The notes under the pieces were generated by a model, which saw only the letters and a program-made list of their open reading frames with translations, was not told where the DNA came from and made no database searches. A stretch of DNA of 64,000 nt from the NCBI GenBank assembly GCA_033977485.1, contig CM066990.1, forward strand, positions 14,016,001-14,080,000, given 5' to 3'. This stretch comes from Hydrangea macrophylla (taxonomy: Eukaryota > Streptophyta > Magnoliopsida > Cornales > Hydrangeaceae). Shown one piece after another: positions 44,101 to 54,717 of this stretch. Numbering within the stretch: the first letter of the stretch is position 1; each line of letters starts with the position of its first letter. The translations under genes were made by a program, and so were the position numbers.

Positions 44101-44426
44101 CGAACCTCGGTCAAACCTGGTCAAACCTTGGTCAACGGGGACTTTCGGGGAACTTCCGGGACTTCCGGGGGTCTCTGGGAGCTGACAATTTCATCTGATT
44201 TTTTCTTAAAAACTCATTTTATCACTTTTCTTACAACGTAGCATGTTTTCAGAACTTTGGGACCAAATCTGGGAGTCTTCGGGCTTTCAGGTGCATTTTG
44301 GTCATTCTGAGCATTCTGAGAGATAGAGCTGACTTCCGAGAGTCCTTTTGAGTCTTTTACGATCATTGCGAACCGCCAAGCTATGGGTCTCCTAAATCTG
44401 ATAGCCGACAAAATGGGGTGTCTACA
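41161..44426 (-). repeat. Tat/Ogre 5' LTR
   Basis: 3266 bp with the same ends as the 3' LTR (23,285-26,567) and only scattered substitutions and small indels relative to it. On the minus strand U3 begins at 44,426. The GGTCAA array is at 43,925-44,137, the GC hairpins at 43,528-43,566 and the TATA box (CCTATATAAAC) near 43,375-43,385. This promoter would drive the gag-pol transcript. Confidence 0.95.
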
Positions 44427-44431
44427 ATATA
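44427..44431. other. Target-site duplication ATATA (right copy)
   Basis: It matches 23,280-23,284. After it the interrupted chromovirus LTR resumes. Confidence 0.92.
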
Positions 44432-46325
44432 CTCGTCCATATTTATGGCCTTGGGTCATTTTGGCAGCCTTGAGAGAGAGAGAGACATACCTCTTGTGAG
44501 ATATATACATACATATATCTATCTATATATCTATATCTATATACACACACACACTGCCTTGGCAGCTGGAAGAAGACGAAGGGGAGGACAAGACGAAGAA
44601 AGGAGGAAGAAGGAGAGACAGAGAGAGGGCTGGACAGAGAAGAAAGAAGGAGGAAAGAGAGAGCTTGGAGATTTCAAGCTTTGAACACACCCAAACGCAC
44701 CCTAAGTGAGTTCTAACTCACTTGGTCCCTCTATATGAAGTTTATATAAGTTATTATGAAGTTTAGGTGGGTTAAATGCTTGTAGTGTACGTTTATATAT
44801 GCTGTTTTTACAATCTGCTGGAGAAGACATAGTGCCAATCGATTGACATAATCTCAATCGATTGACATCAGTTGTATCCCAATTGATTGAATAGGATTTC
44901 AATCGATTGACATCCCAATCGATTGAATAGGATTTCAATCGATTGACACTTTTCAGATACCAATCGATTGACATGTTCTCAATCGATTGATATGATTTTG
45001 ATACCAATCGATTGAACTTAGTCCCAATCGATTGACATGATCAGAACATGGTTTCCTTTGCCTATTTATTATATAAGAGGTTTAGTTGTTCGATTTCTAA
45101 TTCGGAATTCCATTATGCGACTATGGGGTAGACAGGAGTAATGTGACACCAAAGATTTATGGATAATGAATAAAAAGTAATATGAAGACGTGGGTGACGT
45201 GTTGTTTCTGATATGAATTTGATGTCCGTTTTCTTTTAATCCAAGTAGTCAGGCCACATTGGGAATTTGTCATGTGTCGATGTAGAATGGAACGTAAGTA
45301 GGTTTGGTAAGTTCTGGGAATGGTACGTGGATGGACGATTGATCATGATATGCTCTTAAAAGCGGTGAACCGGATACATGGTTCTTAAAAGCGGTGAGCT
45401 GGACCAAGAAGTCTGAAGATAGACTGGATGATCTGTGATATGCTCTTAAAAGCGGTGAACAGGACCATTGTTCTTAAAAGCGGTGAGCTGGGATCACTAG
45501 TAGATGACGTTGAGTCGTGGCAATAGATTGATATGCCTTGTTCGAAACGTTATATCCCTGAAATGCGGTGAACAGGACCATTGTTCTTAAAAGCTGGGGA
45601 CAGACTGACGTAGAGTCCATGACATGCGGTGAGCAGGATATATTGCTCTTAAAAGCGATGGACAGAATAAGGGTGTATCCCTAGAGTTAAACGATTGAGT
45701 CTGTTCATGGAAATTAGAGTCTGTTGAGTTCGGTATTTGAGTAACAAGACGATAAGGGTCGGTTTACAAGAATGAATAGAGGAACAAGATAATGTTATCC
45801 TTATAATAAGATGTTAACTCGTATTTTCATAAGCTCGTGTTTACTTCAGATAATTGGTACCTCGTTAGTTTATGCTCACTCAGCTCTCAGTAAGCTGATG
45901 GCCTTTTATTGCCTGGACTTTCCCCGTCCAGAATATCCTGCCCCTTATTCTGCAGGTAAGGACCAGTACACTGATGACTATTATCTAGAGGAGGGCCCTA
46001 CCGATGACGGTTACGCCAGTAAGGATTATCCTTATGCCAATTGAAGACTGAAGATGTTATAGTTAGATTTCTTTTCGGTTGTTCTGTTAAACCTTTTGTT
46101 AGCGGGTACTTGGGCATTTGTTGTCTTCAGACCTGTTGTGATCCTGTGGACCATACTCTGATATTTTGTAATAGTTAGCACTGTGTGTTATTCTCAGTTG
46201 TTTACTGTTGTCTTTTTGGACTAGTACTGCGTGGTGTGGATTATTAGTGACTTTCACCTGTCATTCCTTATGGACCCATAAAGGAAATTTATTTTTCTCT
46301 ATTTATGCTGTTCTGGGGCGTGACA
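44432..46325 (+). repeat. Chromovirus 5' LTR, second part
   Basis: It aligns with 52,789-54,682 of the 3' LTR almost base for base and ends GGGGCGTGACA. It contains GA/TA/CA microsatellites (44,469-44,553), ten CAATCGATTG copies or variants (44,834-45,043), a TATA box (TATATAAGAGG, near 45,070), CTTAAAAGCGGTGA repeats (45,351-45,665), a 77-residue frame (45,811-46,044) and a strong donor-like CAG|GTAAGG at 45,953-45,961. Confidence 0.94.
45811..46044 (+). other. 77-codon reading frame inside the chromovirus LTR
   Basis: The frame begins with a hydrophobic stretch (IFISSCLLQIIGTSLVYA) and ends in an Asp/Glu/Tyr-rich tail (LEEGPTDDGYASKDYPY). It is also open in the 3' LTR at 54,168-54,401. In the much more diverged LTR at 57,970-59,779 the tail aligns codon by codon with a frame-preserving insertion, although a 1-nt deletion breaks the frame further upstream. 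Whether it is translated is unknown. It may simply be LTR sequence. Confidence 0.35.
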
Positions 46326-46333
46326 GGGTTTTT

Positions 46334-46346
46334 TGGTATCAGAGCC
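46334..46346 (+). other. Primer-binding site, initiator tRNA-Met type (chromovirus)
   Basis: TGGTATCAGAGCC lies 8 bases after the LTR end, as usual for plant chromoviruses. Confidence 0.92.
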
Positions 46347-46495
46347 TGCGTTTGGTACTCTAGGTTGTGATACTTTTGTTCACTAAGTATTTCCACACCA
46401 TCTGGTCCTAGTATGATAGAATTTCTTTGAGATGAGATATGAGTATATGATAAGTTCGTCTTCCTGACGATAGATAGTTTCCTTTGCAGGATAGC

Positions 46496-47500
46496 ATGGA
46501 TCCGGAGTTTCACCGGTTTGTGACTGATGCTTATGGAGGACATATTATCCATGGAGATACCGTGGAGCCAGCTGACCTAGAGTTTTATCGTGAGCGTGTG
46601 TGCCAGATAGCTAGTTGACATTTAGAGGAGGACATGTGGAGAGCACTTTATGTGACCAGGAGTACTCACCCGACACAGATGCACATGGATGCTTACCATA
46701 CTGTGAGGGTCGGTAGAGACATTTGCCAGGAGATGTTACGACTAGTTTTGAGTAAACCAGAGATGGATGAGATTGAGTTGAGAGCCATTGTAGCCGGTCC
46801 ACCAGAGCCTGTAATTGCACCAGCTCCAGCAGCCCCACCATCACCAGTGCCCGACGTACCCGTCCCAGAACCAGAGCCTGAGCCGATTGAGGATGAGGAG
46901 GATCTAGAGCCTGAGGATGAGCATCCCGATGAGGACATGGATGGAGATGGAGAGGAGGAGCCGATAGATGACGAGGACCCAGTAGAGGATGAGCATGCAG
47001 ACGATGCAGATGATGAACCTGAGGATGACCCCGAGGAGCCAGAGTTTGAGCCAGAGGATCCAGTACCAGACCCAGAGGCTATTGAGGTAGACGTAGTAGT
47101 AGATGAGGAGGATGACCCCGAGGAGATAGTTGTGCCAGAGGTACCCGTTGTGCTTCAGATACCAGCTGGACCCATTATGCATATGGCAGCCATGGCCGAT
47201 ATGGCAGTAGGATGGATAGCTCAGATGGTAGCACAGCCAGCAGATTTTGTTATGGGAGAGGTGGCTATAGCAGGAGCTCTTGACATAGCTGACGGTTTTG
47301 CTGCAGTAGCTGTTGATGTCGCTAACCAGGCGATAGCAGACGTGATGGAGGACGATGATGCAGAGATGATAGAGGATTGGGATATAGGGGTAGTAGTCGG
47401 AGATCTTGTCGCACCAGTTGAGGATGATCCACTCGAGGAGATGGATATAGACCCAGAGGACGAGGCACCACCAGCAGGATCTGATACTGACAACTTTTGA
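46496..47500 (+). pseudogene. Acidic ORF upstream of gag, one in-frame TGA
   Basis: The frame starts at ATG 46,496 (MDPEFHRFVTDAYGG), 150 bases after the primer site. It is broken by TGA at 46,616 (codon 41) and then stays open to TGA at 47,500. If the stop is a mutation, the protein would be about 334 residues. Residues about 100-220 are almost only Glu, Asp, Pro and Val (for example EPIEDEEDLEPEDEHPDED). They are followed by an Ala/Met/Val-rich stretch with amphipathic character (AIAGALDIADGFAAVAVDVA) and an acidic C terminus. I recognise no domain. Such an ORF is not part of the standard chromovirus layout of gag-pol only. A splice-acceptor-like TTTCCTTTGCAG ends at 46,489, just before the ATG. 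An internal start at ATG 46,634 could give a shorter product. Confidence 0.6.
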
Positions 47501-47859
47501 GTCAGGATCGGCAGGGTGTAGATTTTGTTAGTTTATATTAGGACATGTTGTCCAACAGATTTTTGGGAGCTTGAGAGATAGCTATTGACCATAGCTTTGT
47601 ATAGCATTAGCTGCCTTTAGTTGTTGTAACTCTTGTCCCATATGGTACACGGTTTTACTAGTGTGTACTATACGGTACATCTTTTGATATATATATATAT
47701 ATACGAGCGGTACTTTTATTATTGTTTGGTTGTTGCGTTGTGCTGTGTTGTTTAGTAGAATGGTTAGTTTTGCTGTTTCTTGTTCTATCTTGAGTTCTTT
47801 TCTACGAGAAGACTTTCAGCTGATCCATATGTCTCTTGTAGGCGATACTCGTTAGCATC
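47501..47859 (+). other. Spacer between acidic ORF and gag
   Basis: Non-coding; it holds a TA microsatellite (about 47,684-47,701) and an acceptor-like GTCTCTTGTAG ending at 47,841, shortly before the gag ATG at 47,860. No gene is seen. Confidence 0.55.
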
Positions 47860-48961
47860 ATGGTAGGACCCTTGAGAAATCACCAAGCACGTAATGGAGC
47901 ACCTATTCCGGAAGGGATGGATCCGACGGGAATTTTCGAAGCATTTATGCAGAGGATGGAGCATGTGGGGGATATATATAATCACTCCACCCACCAAAGA
48001 CCTCTTATACCCCCGCCACCAAGACAGACTGGAGATAAGTTGTTAGCAAATTTTCGTGGGTTACGTCCCGAAAAGTTCGATGGACTAACAGAACCATGGA
48101 AAGCAGAACAATGGATAAGAGAGATGGAGTTAATATTTAAAGCATTGGAATGCAACGAACAAGAGAAACGTCGTCTTGCTACGTTTCAGCTCACTTATGC
48201 CACCGCAGATTGGTGGGAAGCTGAGCAAGCCACAATTGGGATCAATGCCGCTAGAGCTATGTCGTGGGAGACATTCAAAGGCAGATTTTTGGATAAGTAT
48301 TTTCCAGAAGATGAGAGAGATCAACAGGAAAGGAACTTTCTCAATTTGATCCAAGGAGGATGGAATGTACGGGAATACACAACACAGTTCGAGCGTTTAT
48401 CCAGATTTGCTCAGCATATGATAGACACTCCGCAGAAGAAGGTGAAGAGATTTCACCAAGGACTGAACCCCCACCTCAGACATATGATGGTTGGTCATCT
48501 GAACCAGTCATATGAGGAAATTGTTAGATTTGCTACAGGATTAGAAAAAGGATGCTAATCCAGTACCGCAATCACAGACAAATCGACCTCAGTTGTCACG
48601 AAGGTTTCAACAGAGAAATTTCCCTAATCGACCACTGAGAAATACCCAAGGATGGAAACCTCAGGAAAATTTTCAAGGAAAGAAGAGAATCTGGGAAGGA
48701 GCCAGAAAACCTCAGCAAGGTTATAATCGACCCCAGCAAAATCAACAGCGAGAACTACAGCCGCAGGCATTACTAACAGCCCCACCAAGCAATAGTGGAG
48801 GATGTTTTAACTGTGGAAAACCCGGACATATTGCAAGGAACTGCATTGTCTACAGACCTAATCGTAGGCCAGATATCGTCTATCGCAACTGCAACAAACC
48901 AGGACACTTGAGCAAGGATTGTCATGCACCACGAGGAGGATACTACAGGGCACCAGTGTAA
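47860..48961 (+). pseudogene. gag: Chromovirus gag, frameshifted
   Basis: The frame from ATG 47,860 (MVGPLRNHQARNG) carries the retrotransposon Gag domain (WWEAEQATIG, GRFLDKYFPEDERDQQ, FERLSRFAQHMIDTP). Near 48,552 an A/G-rich run appears to have one extra base, after which that frame stops. The continuation is in the next frame (48,593 onward) and includes a CCHC knuckle CFNCGKPGHIARNC and a second, defective one (YRNCNKPGHLSKDC, first Cys replaced). A TAA at 48,959-48,961 then separates it from the in-frame pol. Gag would normally build the particle. This copy cannot make a full Gag-Pol without repair. Confidence 0.88.
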
Positions 48962-48964
48962 GGA

Positions 48965-51900
48965 ATTCAAGGACCTCCTGATCAGACGAGGATGAATGCT
49001 ATTATTCCAGGAGAAGCAGGCTTTAATGCTGATGAGCAGCAACATTTGGAAGGTACACTTGTACTCTTTCATAGTCCAGTTAAAGCTTTATTTGATACTA
49101 GAGCCGCACGTTCTTTTATTGCTATTAAGATTGTGCGTCAATTAGGTTTAGAACCCCAGACACTTGAGTCAACACTGAATGCTGTGTCACCATTGGGAGT
49201 GACAGTTAAGTTGAGTAAAGTGTGTAGAGATTGCCCATTGACTTTGGGAGATAGGAATCTTCCAGCAGACTTGGTAGTTCTGTCGATGTCAGAATTCGAT
49301 GTTATCCTAGGGATGGATTGGTTAACTAAATATGGTGCCAATTTGGATTGCCCTACTAGGACGATTGTATTTCCAATACAAGGAAAGCCGACGATCAGAT
49401 TTCAATGTCAACCGACAAGCGACCTGTTTCTTACGAGTGGTTTGGCTACGATCATTAGTACGAGTACGGAGCTTACGATGGATCAAATTCCTATTGCACG
49501 AGACTTTCTAGATGTATTTCAGGATATTAAAGGACTTCCACCGAAAATAGAAATAGACTTCTACGTGGATTTAGTACCTGGTACATTGCCTATTTCTAAG
49601 ACTCCATATAGGATGGCACCAACCGAGATGTTGGAACTGAAGAAGCAAGTTCAAGAACTCGAGGATCTAGGATTTGTTCGTCCGAGTACGTCGCCTTGGG
49701 GAGCACCAGTTCTGTTTGTAAAGAAGAAGGACGGAACACTTCGACTCTGTATAGACTACAGGGAGTTGAACAAGGTTACGATTAAGAATAGATATCCGTT
49801 ACCTCGGATAGATGATCTATTCGACCAGTTACAAGGATCTAGGATCTTTTCCAAGATCGATTTACGTTCAGGATACCATCAATTGTTAGTTCGACCAGAG
49901 GATGTATCGAAGACTGCATTCAGGACAAGATTCGGGCATTACGAGTTTCTAGTTATGCCTTTTGGATTGACGAATGCGCCAGCAGTATTTATGGACTTGA
50001 TGAATAGAGTATTCAGACTATATCTGGATAAATTCATTATTGTGTTCATTGATGATATACTGATCTACTCAAAGACAGAAGAGGATCACAAGGAGCATTT
50101 ACAAGTTACCTTGCAGACACTTCGAGATAGCAAGTTGTATGCAAAGTTCAGCAAGTGTGAGTTTTGGCTACAGGAAGTCAAATTCTTGGGACATGTTATA
50201 TCTCAGGAAGGTATTTCGGTAGACTCATCTAAGATTGATGCAGTCTTAAGCTAGAACAGACCGACGAATGCGACCGAAGTCAGAAGTTTCCTCGGTTTAG
50301 CAGGATATTACAGAAGATTTGTCGAAGGATTTTCCAAGATAGCAGGACCCTTGACAAACTTAACCAGGAAAGAGACGAAGTATGAATGGACAGACAAGCA
50401 TGAGGGTGCACTTCAGGAGTTAAGAGAAAGATTGACTTCTGCACCAGTACTCGCATTACCTAAGAGTGGAGAAAAGTATGTGATCTACAGTGATGCATCG
50501 TACCAAGGACTCGGGTGTGTGCTTATGCAAGATGGAAATTTTATCGCATATGGATCAAGACAATTGAAGGTACATGAGAAAAATTATCCTACGCATGATC
50601 TTGAATTAGCAGCAATAGTGTTTGCATTGAAAATTTGGAGACACTATCTCTATGGAGAAAAGTTTGATCTATTTTCCGATCATAAGAGCTTGAAGTATTT
50701 GTTCTCTCAAAAGGAGTTGAATATGCGACAACGAAGGTGGATGGAATTACTCAAAGACTATGACTTTTGTTTGCAATACCATCCCGGCAAAGCAAACGTA
50801 GTAGCAGACGCTTTGAGCCGTAAACCTCGGCTAGTGATCGCTGCATTACTAATTAGAGAATGGAGAGCATTGGAAGAAATTGCTGAATTTGATCTTCAGC
50901 CAGTGGAGCCAATGAAAGGACAACATTTTGGATGTCTTATGGTACAACCGACTTTGATCAGTCGTATCATAGAGGCTCAACAAACAGCAAAGGATTTGAA
51001 GTTATGGTTCGCCAAGATGTCAGCCAAGGAACCAGAAGTCTGGAGTATTAGTATCGACGGAGCTTTACGATGTAAAGGTAGACTCTATGTACCTAATGAA
51101 GAAAGTCTCCGAAAAGACATATTGGATGAAGCTCATAAGTCACGGATGATGATTCATCCCGGAAGTACGAAGATGTACAAGGACTTGAAGAGAAATTTCT
51201 GGTGGGAAGGAATGAAGAGAGAAGTAGCTGAGTATGTAGCTCAGTGTCTTACTTGTAAACAAGTAAAGGCAGAACATCAGAAACCACCTGGACTTCTACA
51301 GCCGTTACCTATTCCTCAATGGAAATGGGAACACATAACCATGGATTTCGTGGTAGGATTGCCGAAGTCACAGCAGAATCACGATGCTATATGGGTAATC
51401 GTGGATAGACTTACTAAGACGGCACATTTTATTGCCTATAGCATGACGTATTCAGTAGAACGTTTGAGTCGAATGTATCTACAACACGTTGTACGATTAC
51501 ATGGAGTGCCTGTATCTATTGTGTCAGACCGAGATTCGCGTTTTACTGCAAAATTTTGGAAGAGTCTCCAGACAGCGATGGGAACGACATTGAACTTGAG
51601 TTCAGCTTTTTCTCTGCAGACCGATGGACAGACTGAAAGAATTAATCAAGTGATGGAAGATATGTTACGTGCGTGTGTCATTGATTTTGAGAGTACTTGG
51701 GAGATACACTTACCTTTGATCGAGTTCGCCTATAATAATAGTTATCATTCGAGCATAGATATGGCGCCATTCGAAGCTTTGTACGGAAGACCTTGCCGAT
51801 CGCCGTTATGTTGGACCGAAGTCGGAGATAGTCAACTTCTTGGGCCAGAGATGATACGAGAAACCAGTGAGAAGATTCAAGTCGTACGTGAGAAGATGAA

Positions 51901-52381
51901 GACAGCCCAGACCAGATACAAGAGTTATGCTGACAAGCGACGCGAAGACTTGGAGTTTGCCGTTGGAGATCACGTATTACTCAAGGTTTCACCTATTCGA
52001 GGAATCGTCAAATTTGGTCAGAAAAGGGGCAAATTATCGCCACGTTTCATCGAACCATTCGAAATTCTAGAGTGTGTTGGGAAGGTCGCTTATCGCCTTG
52101 CGTTGCCACTAAAGATGTCAGGAGTGCACAACGTTTTTCACATCAGTATGCTGAGGAAGTATGTTCACAACCCAGCGCATGAGATCAACTTTGAGGATAT
52201 CAAAGTCAACAGCGACGTTACGTTCAATGAAGGACCTGTTCGTATTCTAGATCGAGGAATCAAGAAACTCAGGAACAAGGAGATTCTGTTAGTCAAAATT
52301 CAGTGGAAACATCATGATGAAGGAGAAGCTTCGTGGGAACTAGAGTCAGAGATGCGCGAGAAGTTATCTTTTTTATTTTAA
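48965..52381 (+). pseudogene. pol: Chromovirus pol with chromodomain, one in-frame TAG
   Basis: Protease is damaged: the DTGAS-type motif reads DTRAA (49,093-49,107). RT (about 49,600-50,250) has the intact catalytic motif [13 protein letters not shown] at 50,252-50,254 stands where the related copy at 1844-4531 has a Trp codon. The same frame resumes and runs to 52,381: RNase H ([10 protein letters not shown] to [10 protein letters not shown]), integrase zinc region ([10 protein letters not shown]...CLTCKQ), integrase core with D-D-E residues in [19 protein letters not shown] and [11 protein letters not shown], and a C-terminal chromodomain ([20 protein letters not shown]). Chromodomains direct these elements to marked chromatin. 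Overall a young but inactive copy. Confidence 0.92.
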
Positions 52382-52434
52382 ACCTTGTTGCTTTTGATTT
52401 CGAGGACGAAATCTTTTTGTTGAGTGGTGGATGA

Positions 52435-54682
52435 TGTAATACCCTGTATTTTGGTATATTAATAAGACCCGGTATTTCATTTCTATACTCGTATAAACTT
52501 TCTCTTCCTTTTGGTAAATTTTGATACCAATCGATTGATAAGTTTCCCAATCGATTGACACTTTTTAGATACCAATCGATTGATAAGTATCCCAATCGAT
52601 TGACATTCAACTGACTAAAAGTGATGACGTGTCATTATCCCAATCGATTGCCATTCATCCCAATCGATTGACATTGTTTCCAATCGATTGACTACAAATA
52701 TCTGTTGCCAATCGATTGACATAACCTGAGACAAGTTTTCTTCTTTCCTTCAGCTTTAAACGTGTGGCACTCTTAACCCCTATTTATACTCGTCCATATT
52801 TATGGCCTTGGGTCATTTTGGCAGCCTTGAGAGAGAGAGAGACATACCTCTTGTGAGATATATACATACATATATCTATCTATATATCTATATCTATATA
52901 CACACACACACTGCCTTGGCAGCTGGAAGAAGACGAAGAGGAGGACAAGAAGAAGAAAGGAGGAAGAAGGAGAGACAGAGAGAGGGCTGGACAGAGAAGA
53001 AAGAAGGAGGAAAGAGAGAGCTTGGAGATTTCAAGCTTTGAACACACCCAAACGCACCCTAAGTGAGTTCTAACTCACTTGGTCCCTCTATATGAAGTTT
53101 ATATAAGTTATTATGAAGTTTAGGTGGGTTAAATGCTTGTAGTGTACGTTTATATATGCTGTTTTTACAATCTGCTGGAGAAGACGTAGTGCCAATCGAT
53201 TGACATAATCTCAATCGATTGACATCAGTTGTATCCCAATCGATTGAATAGGATTTCAATCGATTGACATCCCAATCGATTGAATAGGATTTCAATCGAT
53301 TGACACTTTTCAGATACCAATCGATTGACATGTTCTCAATCGATTGATATGATTTTGATACCAATCGATTGAACTTAGTCCCAATCGATTGACATGATCA
53401 GAACATGGTTTCCTTTGCCTATTTATTATATAAGAGGTTTAGTTGTTCGATTTCTAATTCGGAATTCCATTATGCGACTATGGGGTAGACAGGAGTAATG
53501 TGACACCAAAGATTTATGGATAATGAATAAAAAGTAATATGAAGACGTGGGTGACGTGTTATTTCTGATATGAATTTGATGTCCGTTTTCTTTTAATCCA
53601 AGTAGTCAGGCCACATTGGGAATTTGTCATGTGTCGATGTAGAATGGAACATAAGTAGGTTTGGTAAGTTCTGGGAATGGTACGTGGATGGACGATTGGT
53701 CATGATATGCTCTTAAAAGCGGTGAACCGGATACATGGTTCTTAAAAGCGGTGAGCTAGACCAAGAAGTCTTAAGATAGACTGGATGATCTGTGATATGC
53801 TCTTAAAAGCGGTGAACAGGACCATTGTTCTTAAAAGCGGTGAGCTGGGATCACTAGTAGATAACGTTGAGTCGTGGCAATAGATTGATATGCCTTGTTC
53901 GAAACGTTATATCCCTGAAATGCGGTGAACAGGACCATTGTTCTTAAAAGCTGGGGACAGACTGACGTGGAGTCCATGACATGCGGTGAGCAGGATATAT
54001 TGCTCTTAAAAGCGATGGACAGAATAAGGGTGTATCCCTAGAGTTAAACGATTGAGTCTGTTCATGGAAATTAGAGTCTGTTGAGTTCGGTATTTGAGTA
54101 ACAAGACGATAAGGGTTGGTTTACAAGAATGAATAGAGGAACAAGATAATGTTATCCTTATAATAAGATGTTAACTCGTATTTTCATAAGCTCGTGTTTA
54201 CTTCAGATAATTGGTACCTCGTTAGTTTATGCTCACTCAGCTCTCAGTAAGCTGACGGCCTTTTATTGCCTGGACTTTCCCCGTCCAGAATATCCTGCCC
54301 CTTATTCTACAGGTAAGGACCAGTACACTGATGACTGTTATCCAGAGGAGGGCCCCACCGATGACGGTTACGCCAGTAAGGATTATCCTTATGCCAGTTG
54401 AAGACTGAAGATGTTATAGTTAGATTTCTTTTCGGTTGTTCTGTTAAACCTTTTGTTAGCGGGTACTTGGGCATTTGTTGTCTTCAGACCTGTTGTGATC
54501 CTGTGGACCATACTCTGATATTTTGTAATAGTTAGCACTGTGTGTTATTCTCAGTTGTTTACTGTTGTCTTTTTGGACTAGTACTGCGTGGTGTGGATTA
54601 TTAGTGACTTTCACCTGTCATTCCTTATGGACCCATAAAGGAAATTTATTTTTCTCTATTTATGCTGTTCCGGGGCGTGACA
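52435..54682 (+). repeat. Chromovirus 3' LTR
   Basis: 2248 bp from TGTAATACCCTGTATTTTGG to CCGGGGCGTGACA, uninterrupted. Two CAATCGATTG clusters lie at 52,527-52,722 (eight copies) and 53,191-53,396 (ten). A TATA box (TATATAAG) is at 53,427-53,434. It shows the empty target of the nested element (CCCCTATTTATACTCG). Confidence 0.95.
53191..53396. promoter_or_regulatory. CAATCGATTG palindrome array upstream of the chromovirus TATA box
   Basis: Ten copies of CAATCGATTG occur in about 206 bp, ending about 30 bp before the TATA box. The matching array in the 5' LTR is at 44,834-45,043. The site resembles the CAAT-N-ATTG half-site pairs bound by HD-Zip proteins but has a 2-bp centre. The binding factor is unknown. 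Confidence 0.5.
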
Positions 54683-54687
54683 TAATT
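54683..54687. other. Target-site duplication TAATT (right copy)
   Basis: It matches 22,907-22,911. Confidence 0.9.
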
Positions 54688-54717
54688 CTCCCTGAAGTGT
54701 GCTCCTTGGGATCCGTC

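Larger units (their letters stand above)
23285..44426 (-). mobile_element. Complete 21.1-kb Tat/Ogre-type retrotransposon with two antisense genes
   Basis: The element is on the minus strand. Its 5' LTR is 41,161-44,426. Then come the primer site, a 1.4-kb leader with tandem repeats, a single gag-pol ORF (39,785-33,273), two plus-strand genes (28,976-31,152 and 31,486-32,484), a 99-bp tandem array, a polypurine tract and the 3' LTR (23,285-26,567). Long LTRs, a tRNA-Arg-like primer site, a G-patch-like segment, two RNase H domains and extra ORFs place it in the Tat/Ogre group. LTRs are highly similar, so the insertion is recent and younger than the chromovirus it sits in. Confidence 0.95.
22912..54682 (+). 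mobile_element. Complete chromovirus (Ty3/gypsy), carrying a nested 21-kb element in its 5' LTR
   Basis: The element's own sequence is about 10.6 kb: 5' LTR (22,912-23,284 joined to 44,432-46,325), primer site, acidic ORF, gag, pol with chromodomain, and 3' LTR (52,435-54,682). The flanking TAATT duplication and the near-identical LTRs confirm both ends. A Tat/Ogre element occupies 23,285-44,426. Coding lesions are an in-frame TGA in the acidic ORF, a 1-nt frameshift and a TAA in gag, a TAG in pol and a damaged protease motif. It belongs to the same family as the remnants at 1844-4619, 57,970-59,779 and 61,335-61,952. Confidence 0.93.

Noticed and set aside
44418..44684. An 88-residue ORF with Tyr/Ile and Arg/Lys/Glu runs, repeated at 52,802-53,041
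   Set aside because: Identical low-complexity LTR sequence (TA/CA and GA-rich tracts), with no domain.
44834..45043. Regularly spaced short repeats that could suggest a CRISPR array
   Set aside because: The repeats are 10-bp palindromes with very short, partly repeated spacers inside plant LTR promoters. There are no cas genes, and the context is a eukaryotic genome.
46693..47493. Ser/Gly-rich and Leu/Tyr-rich minus-strand ORFs opposite the acidic ORF
   Set aside because: They are shadows of the biased GAG/GAT/CCA codon use of the acidic ORF on the plus strand.
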